The notes under the pieces were generated by a model that was not told where the DNA came from, searched no databases, and worked only from the letters and a program-made list of their open reading frames with translations. A DNA stretch of 14,322 nt, taken from the NCBI GenBank assembly GCA_964579765.1, contig CAZOIK010000414.1:1-14322 (forward strand), given 5' to 3'. This document shows, in pieces, positions 1-6,648 of this stretch. The translations under genes were made by a program, and so were the position numbers. The stretch comes from DATNBT01 sp964579765. GTDB lineage: Bacteria > Acidobacteriota > Vicinamibacteria > Vicinamibacterales > CAVVIG01. Positions within the stretch are counted from its first letter, which is position 1. Each line of letters opens with the position of its first letter.

Positions 1-1139
<1,139 letters not shown>

Positions 1140-1146
1140 GGTGAAC

Positions 1147-1222
1147 GGCAGGATGGCAGGATTGCAGAAGGGCAGATCTGCAATCAATCCTGCAATTCTG
1201 CCCTTCTGAACTTCTGCAATTC
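1147..1222. repeat. CTGC-rich inverted/tandem repeat between dnaK and dnaJ
   Basis: This short tract is built from CAGGAT, GCAGAAGGGCAG and their reverse complements. CAGAAGGGCAG (1165-1175) pairs perfectly with CTGCCCTTCTG (1198-1208), giving an 11-bp stem with a 22-nt loop. The same words recur at 4296-4335 inside hemW and at 5897-5966, so this is a dispersed family. It runs right up to the dnaJ ATG and leaves no Shine-Dalgarno there. It could act as an mRNA stem that lowers dnaJ relative to dnaK or stabilises the dnaK 3' end, but that role is inference. Confidence 0.75.
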
Positions 1223-2302
1223 ATGGACTTCTACATAGTCCTGGGGATCGATCGCGCCGCGAGCGTCGCGGACATCAAGCGCGCGTACAAGCGGCTCGCG
1301 CGGCGCTTCCATCCCGACATCAACCCGGGCGACCGTATGGCGGCGGCGCAGTTCCGGCAGATCGCCGAAGCGTACGAGACGCTGAGCGATCCGGACCGGC
1401 GCCGGCGCTACGACACGAGCGGCCATCAGACGGCGGCCGAGCCGGCGGCCTACGGCTTCGAGGGGTTCGACTTCTCGGCCAGCGTGAACGGCGCCTCCGC
1501 GCCGACGTTCGGGGATCTGTTCGCGGACATCATCGGACAACGCGGGCCGCAGCAGCCGCGCGAGGGCGCGCCGGTCCGCGGCGCCGATTTGCATCAGACC
1601 CTCGAGCTCACCTTCGAGGACGCGATGCGCGGCGCGCAGCGCGCGATCACGGTCACGCGTCAGGAATTCTGCCGGACGTGCAAAGGCCTCGGTGTCCTGC
1701 AGGTCGCCGAAGGACGCTGTTCACAATGCCACGGCACCGGCGCCGTGAAGACGACGCGCGGGCACATGGTGTTTTCGCGGCCGTGCACGGGCTGCGAGGG
1801 CTCGGGCCACCGGCGCAAGACGAGATGTCCGACCTGCCACGGCCAGCAGATCGAGACGCGCAGCGAGCCGCTCACGGTGAACATCCCGGGCGGGCTCGCC
1901 GACGGCGCGCGCATCCGCGTCGCCGGCAAAGGGCACGTCGGCCGGAACGGCGGCGAGCACGGCGACCTCTACATCACCGTCCACGTGCAGCCGCACGCGA
2001 CGTTCCGCCGCGAGGGCGACGACCTGCACATCGTGGTGCCGGTGGCGATTCACGAGGCGGCGCTCGGCGCGAAGATCGACGTGCCGGCGCTCGAGGGCAC
2101 GGCGCGGCTGCGCGTGCCGCCGGGCACGCAGTCGGGGCAGCGCTTCCGGCTGCACGAGCGCGGCGTCGCGTCGCCGCGCGACGGCCGGCGCGGCGACCTC
2201 GTCGTCGAGGTGCGGCTGGTGCTGCCGAAGCTGCTCGACGAGCGTTCGAAGCAGCTGTTGCGCGAGTTCGGGCGGATCAACCACGAAGACGTGCGGAAGT
2301 AA
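1223..2302 (+). CDS. dnaJ: Chaperone protein DnaJ (Hsp40, type I)
   Basis: J-domain co-chaperone that delivers substrates to DnaK and stimulates its ATPase; 359 aa. The N-terminal J domain (about residues 2-66) carries the HPD motif at 30-32. A poorly Gly/Phe-rich stretch follows (about 70-105). The zinc-binding cysteine-rich domain has four CxxC pairs at C150/C153, C166/C169, C188/C191 and C202/C205; the last repeat is degenerate (CPTCHGQQ instead of CxxCxGxG). The C-terminal substrate-binding domains follow (VNIPGGLADGARIRVAGKG, LVVEVRLVLP). ATG at 1223 is chosen because the J domain starts directly after it (DFYIVLG). No Shine-Dalgarno is visible because a repeat abuts the start. The stop TAA overlaps the next ATG (TAATG), indicating coupling with hspR. 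The weak G/F region makes CbpA-like naming possible, but the intact zinc domain favours DnaJ. Confidence 0.95.
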   Translation: MDFYIVLGIDRAASVADIKRAYKRLARRFHPDINPGDRMAAAQFRQIAEAYETLSDPDRRRRYDTSGHQTAAEPAAYGFEGFDFSASVNGASAPTFGDLFADIIGQRGPQQPREGAPVRGADLHQTLELTFEDAMRGAQRAITVTRQEFCRTCKGLGVLQVAEGRCSQCHGTGAVKTTRGHMVFSRPCTGCEGSGHRRKTRCPTCHGQQIETRSEPLTVNIPGGLADGARIRVAGKGHVGRNGGEHGDLYITVHVQPHATFRREGDDLHIVVPVAIHEAALGAKIDVPALEGTARLRVPPGTQSGQRFRLHERGVASPRDGRRGDLVVEVRLVLPKLLDERSKQLLREFGRINHEDVRK

Positions 2303-2727
2303 TGTCCAAGAAGACCGGCAAGGCGTACTACATGATCAGCGCGGTGGCGCAGAAGTACAACATCCACCCGCAGACGCTGCGGCTGTACGAGCGTGAGGGG
2401 CTGCTCAAGCCGTCGCGCACGGAAGGCAACACGCGCCTCTACTCAGAAGAAGACCTCGAACAGCTCGAAACCATTCTGGCACTCACCCGAGACCTGGGCG
2501 TCAACCTCGCCGGCGTCGAGATCATCCTGAACATGCGGCGCAAGATTGAGCAGATGCAGGGCGAAGTGAACGAGTTCATGGCGTACGTCAAACGCGAAAT
2601 GGCGCGCGGTCTTGACGACTGGGAGCAACGGCTCTCGACGGCGCTCGTCAAGTCGTCGCCGACCGATCTCGTCCGCGCCGCGCCGCCGCACGACCACGAA
2701 GAACGCAAAACGAAGAACGCGAAATAG
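2302..2727 (+). CDS. hspR: MerR-family heat-shock repressor HspR
   Basis: DNA-binding repressor of the dnaK operon; 141 aa. The N-terminal MerR winged helix-turn-helix (about residues 10-80) shows MISAVAQKYNIHPQTLRLYE, then EGLLKPSRTEGNTRLYSEED, then a helical segment (ILNMRRKIEQMQ) that would form the dimerisation coiled coil. It lacks an effector-binding domain and metal-binding cysteines, as in HspR. In known systems HspR binds HAIR sites upstream of dnaK with DnaK as co-repressor. Here that promoter would be outside the window and I find no HAIR-like palindrome inside it. The start overlaps the dnaJ stop by one base (TAATG), so translation is coupled. The C-terminal ~25 residues are charged and probably disordered. 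Family assignment is strong from both sequence and position after dnaJ. Confidence 0.93.
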   Translation: MSKKTGKAYYMISAVAQKYNIHPQTLRLYEREGLLKPSRTEGNTRLYSEEDLEQLETILALTRDLGVNLAGVEIILNMRRKIEQMQGEVNEFMAYVKREMARGLDDWEQRLSTALVKSSPTDLVRAAPPHDHEERKTKNAK

Positions 2728-2730
2728 TTG

Positions 2731-2736
2731 TATAGT
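2731..2736 (+). promoter_or_regulatory. Candidate -10 element (TATAGT) for the sigma-like gene
   Basis: TATAGT lies 6 nt before the GTG at 2743, straight after the hspR stop. At the usual -10 to +1 distance the transcript would begin at or next to that GTG, giving a leaderless mRNA. No good -35 is visible 17 nt upstream. The same geometry appears before two other genes in the window (6485 and 13025, both minus strand). Confidence 0.35.
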
Positions 2737-2742
2737 TCCCTC

Positions 2743-3219
2743 GTGTCGAAGCGACCATCTGACACGCGCGGACAGTCCGCACCCGTTTCCTCAGATTCAG
2801 ACGCCGCCGCCGTTTCGCAGCTCGTGGAGGCGAACCTCCGGCTCGTCGTCAGCTACGCGCACCGGTTTCACGGGTGCGGCCTGCCGCTGCTCGACCTCAT
2901 CCACGCCGGCAACGTCGGCCTGATTGAGGCCGCGCGGCGTTTCGATTCGTCGCGCGACGCGACGTTCGTGAGCTTCGCGTCGTGGTGGGTGCGCCAGGCG
3001 ATGATTCACGCGCTCGCCGATCGCACCAGCACGCACCCGATGCCCGGCTCGGTGCTCGCGACGCCCACCGTGGACGGCGTCTCGACGATGCTGTCGGCGT
3101 CGCTCGACGAGCTGCACGGCCTCGAGGACGCGGACATCGACGAGACGTTTCACGAGATCCAGTCGCGCGCCAACGACACGCCGCGGCACGCCGACCGCCT
3201 GCGCAGTCACCTGAACTGA
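2743..3219 (+). CDS. Sigma-70-like protein with region 2 only
   Basis: About 158 aa from GTG 2743; a TTG at 2728, directly after the hspR stop, would add five residues. Residues about 25-90 form a recognisable sigma-70 region 2: LVEANLRLVVSYAHRF (2.1), DLIHAGNVGLIEAARRFD (2.2, core RNA polymerase contact) and FVSFASWWVRQAMIHALAD (2.3-2.4, -10 recognition and melting, with both Trp). The remaining ~65 residues (acidic, for example DELHGLEDADIDETFHEI) do not look like regions 3 or 4, so the -35-reading domain is absent. The frame closes cleanly and base composition matches the neighbours, so recent decay is not obvious, though an old truncated sigma is possible. It follows hspR closely and precedes the ATPase by 2 nt. 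It could be a minimal sigma, a modulator that occupies the polymerase clamp, or a relic. Assignment of region 2 is firm; function is unknown. Confidence 0.8.
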   Translation: MSKRPSDTRGQSAPVSSDSDAAAVSQLVEANLRLVVSYAHRFHGCGLPLLDLIHAGNVGLIEAARRFDSSRDATFVSFASWWVRQAMIHALADRTSTHPMPGSVLATPTVDGVSTMLSASLDELHGLEDADIDETFHEIQSRANDTPRHADRLRSHLN

Positions 3220-3221
3220 CG

Positions 3222-4064
3222 ATGTCGTGCCCGTTGTGCGACGGCACCGGCTGGAAGCCGGCCGACGAGCATTCCGGACGGCCCGGCGCCGTGGTCCGCT
3301 GCGACTGCTGGCGCGAGAACGTCGGCCGCCTGCGTCTCGCCGACGCGAACATCCCGAAGCGGTATCAGCACTGCACGCTCGGCAACTTCATGGCGTACAA
3401 CGAGTCGCTCGAGCGCGCGGTCGCGCACGCGCGGCGCGTCGCCGACGCGTTTCCGAACGTCCCGCGCGGGATGTTCCTCGAGGGCCAGCCGGGCGTCGGC
3501 AAGACGCACCTGGCCGTCGCCGTCCTCAAGCAGGCCATCCAGACGACCGGCGCGCGCGGCGTCTTCTACGACACGCGCGAGCTGCTGCGCGTCATCCGGA
3601 GCACGTACGACCCGTCCACGCGCACGACCGAGCTCGACGTGCTGCGCCCGGTGATGACGGCGGAGCTGCTCGTGCTCGACGATCTCGGCGCCGAGAAAAC
3701 CTCGGAGTGGGTTGACGAGACGATGAACCTCATCGTCAACACGCGGTACAACGAGCGGCGCCTGACGATCTTCACGTCGAACTACCTCGACATCCCCGAC
3801 GACACGGATCCGCAGGCCCTCGTGTTCCGCATCGGCGCGCGGATGCGCTCGCGCCTGCACGAGATGTGCGAGTTCATCGCGCTCGACGCCGCCGACTACC
3901 GCGAGCGGCCCGACAACGCGAGCGCGGACGACCTGACCGCCATGTGGAAGATGCGCGGGAAGTCCGCGTCGCTGCCGTCGCCGCGGAGCGGCCGCCAGGC
4001 GCGCGCCGTCCTCCGCGACGGCAAGGGCGACCTGAAGTGGAGTGGCGGACGGGCCGGATCGTGA
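3222..4064 (+). CDS. DnaC/DnaI-like AAA+ ATPase with N-terminal cysteine cluster
   Basis: 280 aa; ATG at 3222, two bases after the sigma-like stop, with no clear Shine-Dalgarno. The N-terminus has CPLC (C3, C6) and CDC (C27, C29), a probable zinc site like the one on DnaI-type helicase loaders. The AAA+ core has Walker A GQPGVGKT (88-95), Walker B LLVLDDLG (149-156), sensor 1 in TIFTSNY, and an arginine-finger-like segment (FRIGARMRSRL). The last ~45 residues are basic and low complexity. By family it would load the replicative DnaB-type helicase onto DNA or otherwise remodel a nucleoprotein complex in the cytoplasm. IstB of IS21 elements has the same core, but no transposase lies nearby. Its position behind the chaperone operon and a sigma-like gene gives no direct clue. 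The family call is strong; calling it the cell's helicase loader is inference. Confidence 0.85.
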   Translation: MSCPLCDGTGWKPADEHSGRPGAVVRCDCWRENVGRLRLADANIPKRYQHCTLGNFMAYNESLERAVAHARRVADAFPNVPRGMFLEGQPGVGKTHLAVAVLKQAIQTTGARGVFYDTRELLRVIRSTYDPSTRTTELDVLRPVMTAELLVLDDLGAEKTSEWVDETMNLIVNTRYNERRLTIFTSNYLDIPDDTDPQALVFRIGARMRSRLHEMCEFIALDAADYRERPDNASADDLTAMWKMRGKSASLPSPRSGRQARAVLRDGKGDLKWSGGRAGS

Positions 4065-4083
4065 CGGTGAATCGGAGCATCGG

Positions 4084-4115
4084 GTGATATGGTGATTGAG
4101 TGATTGAGTGATGTG
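4084..4115. repeat. Four tandem 8-mers (GTGATTGA type) upstream of hemW
   Basis: Four consecutive 8-nt units read GTGATATG, GTGATTGA, GTGATTGA, GTGATGTG. TGGTGAT at 4090-4096 can also pair with ATCACCA at 4132-4138, placing a 7-bp stem just before the hemW ATG at 4156. A GTG at 4108 in this tract is in frame with hemW and could add 16 residues, but these do not look like HemW. The 91-nt gap 4065-4155 holds nothing else I can identify. Confidence 0.6.
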
Positions 4116-4155
4116 GACGACCGATCGCGACATCACCAGATCGCCTGATGTTCCA

Positions 4156-5307
4156 ATGCTCGGTCTCTACGTCCACATTCCGTTCTGCTCGGCCATCTGC
4201 AACTACTGCAACTTCAATCGAGGTCTGTTCGACGCGGCGCAGAAGGCGCGCTACGTCGATGCGCTCGTTCGCGACATCGCGACCCACTCCTTCAATCAGT
4301 CCTGCGATCCTGCCATCCTGCCATCCTGCAATTCCGCCGACACGATCTACTTCGGCGGCGGGACGCCGTCGCTGCTCGATCCGGCCGACGTCGCACGCGT
4401 CGTCTCCGCGTGCCGCGGCGCGTTCGACGTCACGGCCGACGCGGAGGTCACGCTCGAAGCCAACCCGGAGAGCGTCGATCGCGCGAAGCTCGAGGCGTTC
4501 CGCGCGGCGGGCGTCAACCGGCTGAGCGTCGGCGTGCAGTCGTTCCGCGACGCCGAACTCCGCCGCCTCTCGCGGCTGCACGACGCGTCACGCGCGCGCG
4601 CCGCGATCGCCTGTGCACGGGCGGCCGGCTTCGACAACGTCAGCCTCGATCTCATGATGTGGCTGCCGGCGCAGCAGGTGGACGAGTGGCTCGCGTCGGT
4701 GGACGCGGCCATCGCGTGCGCGCCCGATCATTTGTCGCTCTACCTGCTGGAGGTCTATCCCAACGCCCCGCTCAAGGACGACATGGCGCGCGCGCAGTGG
4801 TCGCAGGCGCCCGACGACGACGCGGCGATGATGTATATGTCAGCGATGGACCGGCTCGAGGCGGCCGGCTACGAGCAGTACGAGATCTCGAACGTGGCCC
4901 GGCCGGGCCGCGCGTCGCGGCACAACCTGAAGTACTGGACCGACGGCGAGTGGTTCGGGTTTGGCTGCGGGGCGCACGGCACCCTTGGCGGTGTCAGATC
5001 GAAGAACATCCCGGGGATCGACGACTACATCGCGCGGATCGCGCGTGGGGAGTCGCCGGCCTCGGAGGTTCGCCGGATGGACGCCGCGGAGCGTCTCGGC
5101 GACGCGCTGTTCACGGGCCTGCGCCTCACCCGCGGTATCAATCTGGAGACGGTGCGCGCGCGATACGGCGTGGACGTCTGGGCGAGATACCGGGACGATC
5201 TCGTGCCCTTCGTCGAGGCCGGTCTGCTGCGCCGCGACGGCGACGTGCTGGCGCTCACGCGTCGTGGCATGCTCCTCGCAAACGAGGTGATGGCTGTTTT
5301 CGTGTAA
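4156..5307 (+). CDS. hemW: Radical SAM heme chaperone HemW
   Basis: 383 aa, the normal length for HemW (long annotated as oxygen-independent coproporphyrinogen III oxidase-like). HemW binds heme and a 4Fe-4S cluster and is thought to hand heme to membrane proteins. The radical-SAM motif CxxxCxxC is C11-S-A-I-C15-N-Y-C18 right after LGLYVHIPF. GGGTPSLL follows at about 67-74, then EANPES, GVNRLSVGVQSF, LSLYLLEVYP and YEQYEISNVA, with a C-terminal HemW domain (NLKYWTDGEWFGFGCGAHG). ATG 4156 fits the family N-terminus; the frame is open upstream to a GTG at 4108. Residues about 49-60 (SCDPAILPSCNS) are encoded by a copy of the window's CTGC-rich repeat and sit in a loop where other HemWs are shorter, so the repeat has been tolerated in frame. 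It is transcribed alone or as the tail of the preceding genes. Confidence 0.93.
   Translation: MLGLYVHIPFCSAICNYCNFNRGLFDAAQKARYVDALVRDIATHSFNQSCDPAILPSCNSADTIYFGGGTPSLLDPADVARVVSACRGAFDVTADAEVTLEANPESVDRAKLEAFRAAGVNRLSVGVQSFRDAELRRLSRLHDASRARAAIACARAAGFDNVSLDLMMWLPAQQVDEWLASVDAAIACAPDHLSLYLLEVYPNAPLKDDMARAQWSQAPDDDAAMMYMSAMDRLEAAGYEQYEISNVARPGRASRHNLKYWTDGEWFGFGCGAHGTLGGVRSKNIPGIDDYIARIARGESPASEVRRMDAAERLGDALFTGLRLTRGINLETVRARYGVDVWARYRDDLVPFVEAGLLRRDGDVLALTRRGMLLANEVMAVFV
4296..4335. repeat. CTGC-rich dispersed repeat inside hemW
   Basis: ATCCTGCC-type 8-mers in tandem (units at 4307, 4315 and 4323) end in CTGCAATTC. The same words occur at 1147-1222 and 5897-5966. All 12 or so codons contributed here are sense codons in the hemW frame. 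Confidence 0.7.
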
Positions 5308-5350
5308 GGGAGTACGGTAGAGTTGCGCGTTTCGTGAGGGCCGCGGCCAG

Positions 5351-5368
5351 CCGCGCGCGAGCGCGCGG
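5351..5368. other. GC-rich perfect hairpin in the hemW-5431 gap
   Basis: CCGCGCG and CGCGCGG (7 bp) flank a 4-nt CGAG loop, 44 nt after the hemW stop. No T-tract follows, so intrinsic termination is doubtful. It may be a transcript-end or leader structure. The 123-nt gap also holds the strong ribosome-binding site of the next gene and no clear promoter. Confidence 0.4.
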
Positions 5369-5417
5369 GGCTCGGCGTCAGGGCGCGGCGGGGGTGGGCC
5401 CTCGCCGAAAGTGGAAA

Positions 5418-5425
5418 AGAGGAGG
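5418..5425 (+). promoter_or_regulatory. Strong Shine-Dalgarno (AGAGGAGG)
   Basis: AGGAGG ends 5 nt before the ATG at 5431, near-ideal spacing. It stands out because most starts in this window have no recognisable Shine-Dalgarno, and it suggests high translation of the small secreted protein. Confidence 0.75.
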
Positions 5426-5430
5426 CCGAA

Positions 5431-5895
5431 ATGTTTCGGATTGCCGTCGGGTTGTTTGTGGGCGTGTTGGCAGCAACTTCAGTGCAGGCGCAGCAGGCCC
5501 CGCCCGCGCAACAAGCCGCCGCTGCGCCGGCCAAGCGCGTGTTCGCCAGTGACGCCGGCCTGGTGCTCAACTTCATCAAGCCGGACAAGACCGCCGACTT
5601 CGAAGCCGTGATGGCGAAGCTGAAGGAAGCGCTGCAGAAGAGCGACAAGCCGGAGCGGAAAGAGCAGGCCAAGAGCTGGAAGGTGTTCAAGTCGCCGCAG
5701 CCTGCCGCCGGCGGCAACGTGCTCTACGTCTTCATCATGGATCCGGCCGTGAAGGACGCCGACTACACCGTGTCCACGATTCTGGCCGAAGCCTTCCCGC
5801 AGGACGTGCAGACGCTGTTCAAGCAGTACGCCGACTCGTACGCGTCGGGGCAGAATTTCGTGAACCTCGATCTCGTGCAGGACCTGGGGAAGTAA
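5431..5895 (+). CDS. Small secreted protein of unknown function
   Basis: 154 aa. The N-terminus is a Sec signal peptide: a hydrophobic stretch (residues 4-18) and a likely cleavage after VQA (A20), then a Q/A/P-rich spacer (21-34). The mature part, about 120 residues, alternates strand- and helix-like segments (GLVLNFIKPDK; a helix FEAVMAKLKEAL; VLYVFIMDP; a final helix and NLDLVQDL). I read this as possibly an alpha+beta barrel of the kind found in dimeric ferredoxin-like proteins, but I cannot name a family. No Cys, so no lipobox and no metal cluster. It is preceded by the best Shine-Dalgarno of the window and converges on the beta-barrel gene, with a repeat hairpin in between. Probably periplasmic and well expressed; function unknown. 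Confidence 0.85.
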   Translation: MFRIAVGLFVGVLAATSVQAQQAPPAQQAAAAPAKRVFASDAGLVLNFIKPDKTADFEAVMAKLKEALQKSDKPERKEQAKSWKVFKSPQPAAGGNVLYVFIMDPAVKDADYTVSTILAEAFPQDVQTLFKQYADSYASGQNFVNLDLVQDLGK

Positions 5896-5896
5896 C

Positions 5897-5966
5897 CGGA
5901 ATTGCAGAAGGGCAGAAGGGCAGGATTCGATCCTGCGCTTCTGCAATCCTGCCAGTCTGCCCTTCA
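5897..5966. terminator. Repeat-derived hairpin between convergent genes (putative bidirectional terminator)
   Basis: ATTGCAGAAG (5901-5910) pairs with CTTCTGCAAT (5938-5947), and inside it GCAGGAT (5920-5926) pairs with ATCCTGC (5930-5936) around a 3-nt loop. This is the same CTGC-rich family as at 1147-1222 and 4296-4335. It fills the whole 68-nt gap between the stop of the secreted-protein gene and the stop of the minus-strand barrel gene, and the latter stop (TGA) lies in the repeat edge. There is no U-tract, so a role in ending both transcripts is inferred from position. Confidence 0.5.
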
Positions 5967-6485
5967 GAATTTCAGATTGAGTCCCGCGTACACCCGGTGC
6001 ACGGGTGACACGAGCGGGCCGTTCTTGAGCGTGAACACGCGGTAGTCCACGCGCAGGCGAATCGGTCCGATCAGCGAGATCTTCAGCCCGCCGCCGACAT
6101 CGCCCGTAAACCCCGTGTTGCTGACGTTGACCGCGCCCGGCGTGGTGATCGCCGCGTCGAGCGTCTCGCGGTAGATTCCGCCGCCGACCTCGAAATACGG
6201 CTGGATGCCGACCAGGGACACCGGCGACTGCAGCAGCAGGTTGCCCGTGCCGGTCTTGAGCGACGGCGAACCCGACGCGATGTCGTCGGTCGTGTCCGAG
6301 TACTCGAACTCGAAGCCGATCACGAGCAGGCCGGCGCCGATGGCGACGCCGCGCGCCGTGCGGTTGGCGGGCGACGTGGTCGTGCCGAGGAACAGCGTGG
6401 CGTCGGCCCGCGCCGCGGCCGGCGTGACGACGACGATCAGCAGGGCGGCGAGCGCCACGAGTGCGGTTGCGCGTATCTGTCTCAT
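5964..6485 (-). CDS. Small outer-membrane beta-barrel protein
   Basis: 173 aa from ATG at 6485; an in-frame upstream ATG at 6518 would add 11 residues ahead of the signal peptide and is less likely. Residues 1-28 are a signal peptide (a long hydrophobic core LVALAALLIVVV, cleavage near ARA). The rest alternates polar and hydrophobic residues in strands with Gly/Asp/Thr turns (VIGFEFEYSD, IQPYFEVGGGIYRE, GDVGGGLKISL, IRLRVDYRVF) and ends in a terminal Phe (LNLKF), the usual recognition signal for insertion by the BAM machinery. This matches small 8-stranded OmpA/OmpW-like barrels. Ligand unknown. It is divergent from the regulator at 6649, with tandem direct repeats between them, so the regulator may control it. 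No Shine-Dalgarno; a TATCAT sits 8 nt before the start. Confidence 0.82.
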   Translation of the reverse strand: MRQIRATALVALAALLIVVVTPAAARADATLFLGTTTSPANRTARGVAIGAGLLVIGFEFEYSDTTDDIASGSPSLKTGTGNLLLQSPVSLVGIQPYFEVGGGIYRETLDAAITTPGAVNVSNTGFTGDVGGGLKISLIGPIRLRVDYRVFTLKNGPLVSPVHRVYAGLNLKF

Positions 6486-6493
6486 GGGAATCC

Positions 6494-6499
6494 ATGATA
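6494..6499 (-). promoter_or_regulatory. Candidate -10 element (TATCAT, minus strand) for the beta-barrel gene
   Basis: Read on the minus strand, TATCAT is followed by 8 nt and then the ATG at 6485, so transcription would start close to the start codon. There is no -35 at ideal spacing; a TGACAG ends 12 nt upstream inside a direct repeat. Confidence 0.35.
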
Positions 6500-6504
6500 G
6501 CCGG

Positions 6505-6544
6505 AGCGAGGCTGTCATCTTCTGCTAGCGAGGCTGTCACTTCT
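6505..6544. repeat. Tandem direct repeat, operator-like, in the divergent promoter region
   Basis: Two near-identical copies lie 22 nt apart: AGCGAGGCTGTCATCTTCT (6505-6523) and AGCGAGGCTGTCACTTCT (6527-6544). A 22-nt period is close to two helical turns, so both copies face the same side of the DNA, as expected for a regulator binding in tandem. They sit just upstream of the -10-like site of the minus-strand barrel gene and about 105 nt before the regulator's ATG at 6649. Confidence 0.55.
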
Positions 6545-6648
6545 GGCAGCAATGATTCCTGGTTGCGGGCGCCTGTTGCCTTATATGCTGTTTACACGCG
6601 CGCCCGGTGGCCGCGCGGCTTCCTGGCTCCGAATCGAGTCGATTGCAG

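Noticed and set aside
1678..2301. N-terminal extension of the hspR frame
   Set aside because: Arg/Ala-rich shadow of dnaJ; the MerR domain begins just after ATG 2302, which overlaps the dnaJ stop.
2282..2330. HspR (HAIR) operator inside the window
   Set aside because: No CTTGAGT-N7-ACTCAAG-like palindrome found here or in the other gaps; the operon promoter must lie upstream.
3222..4064. IstB of an IS21-type insertion sequence
   Set aside because: No IstA transposase, no terminal inverted repeats, and a DnaI-like cysteine N-terminus that IstB lacks.
5308..5430. RNA gene or riboswitch in the gap after hemW
   Set aside because: Only one short GC hairpin and a Shine-Dalgarno are visible; no tRNA-like cloverleaf or known riboswitch core can be recognised.
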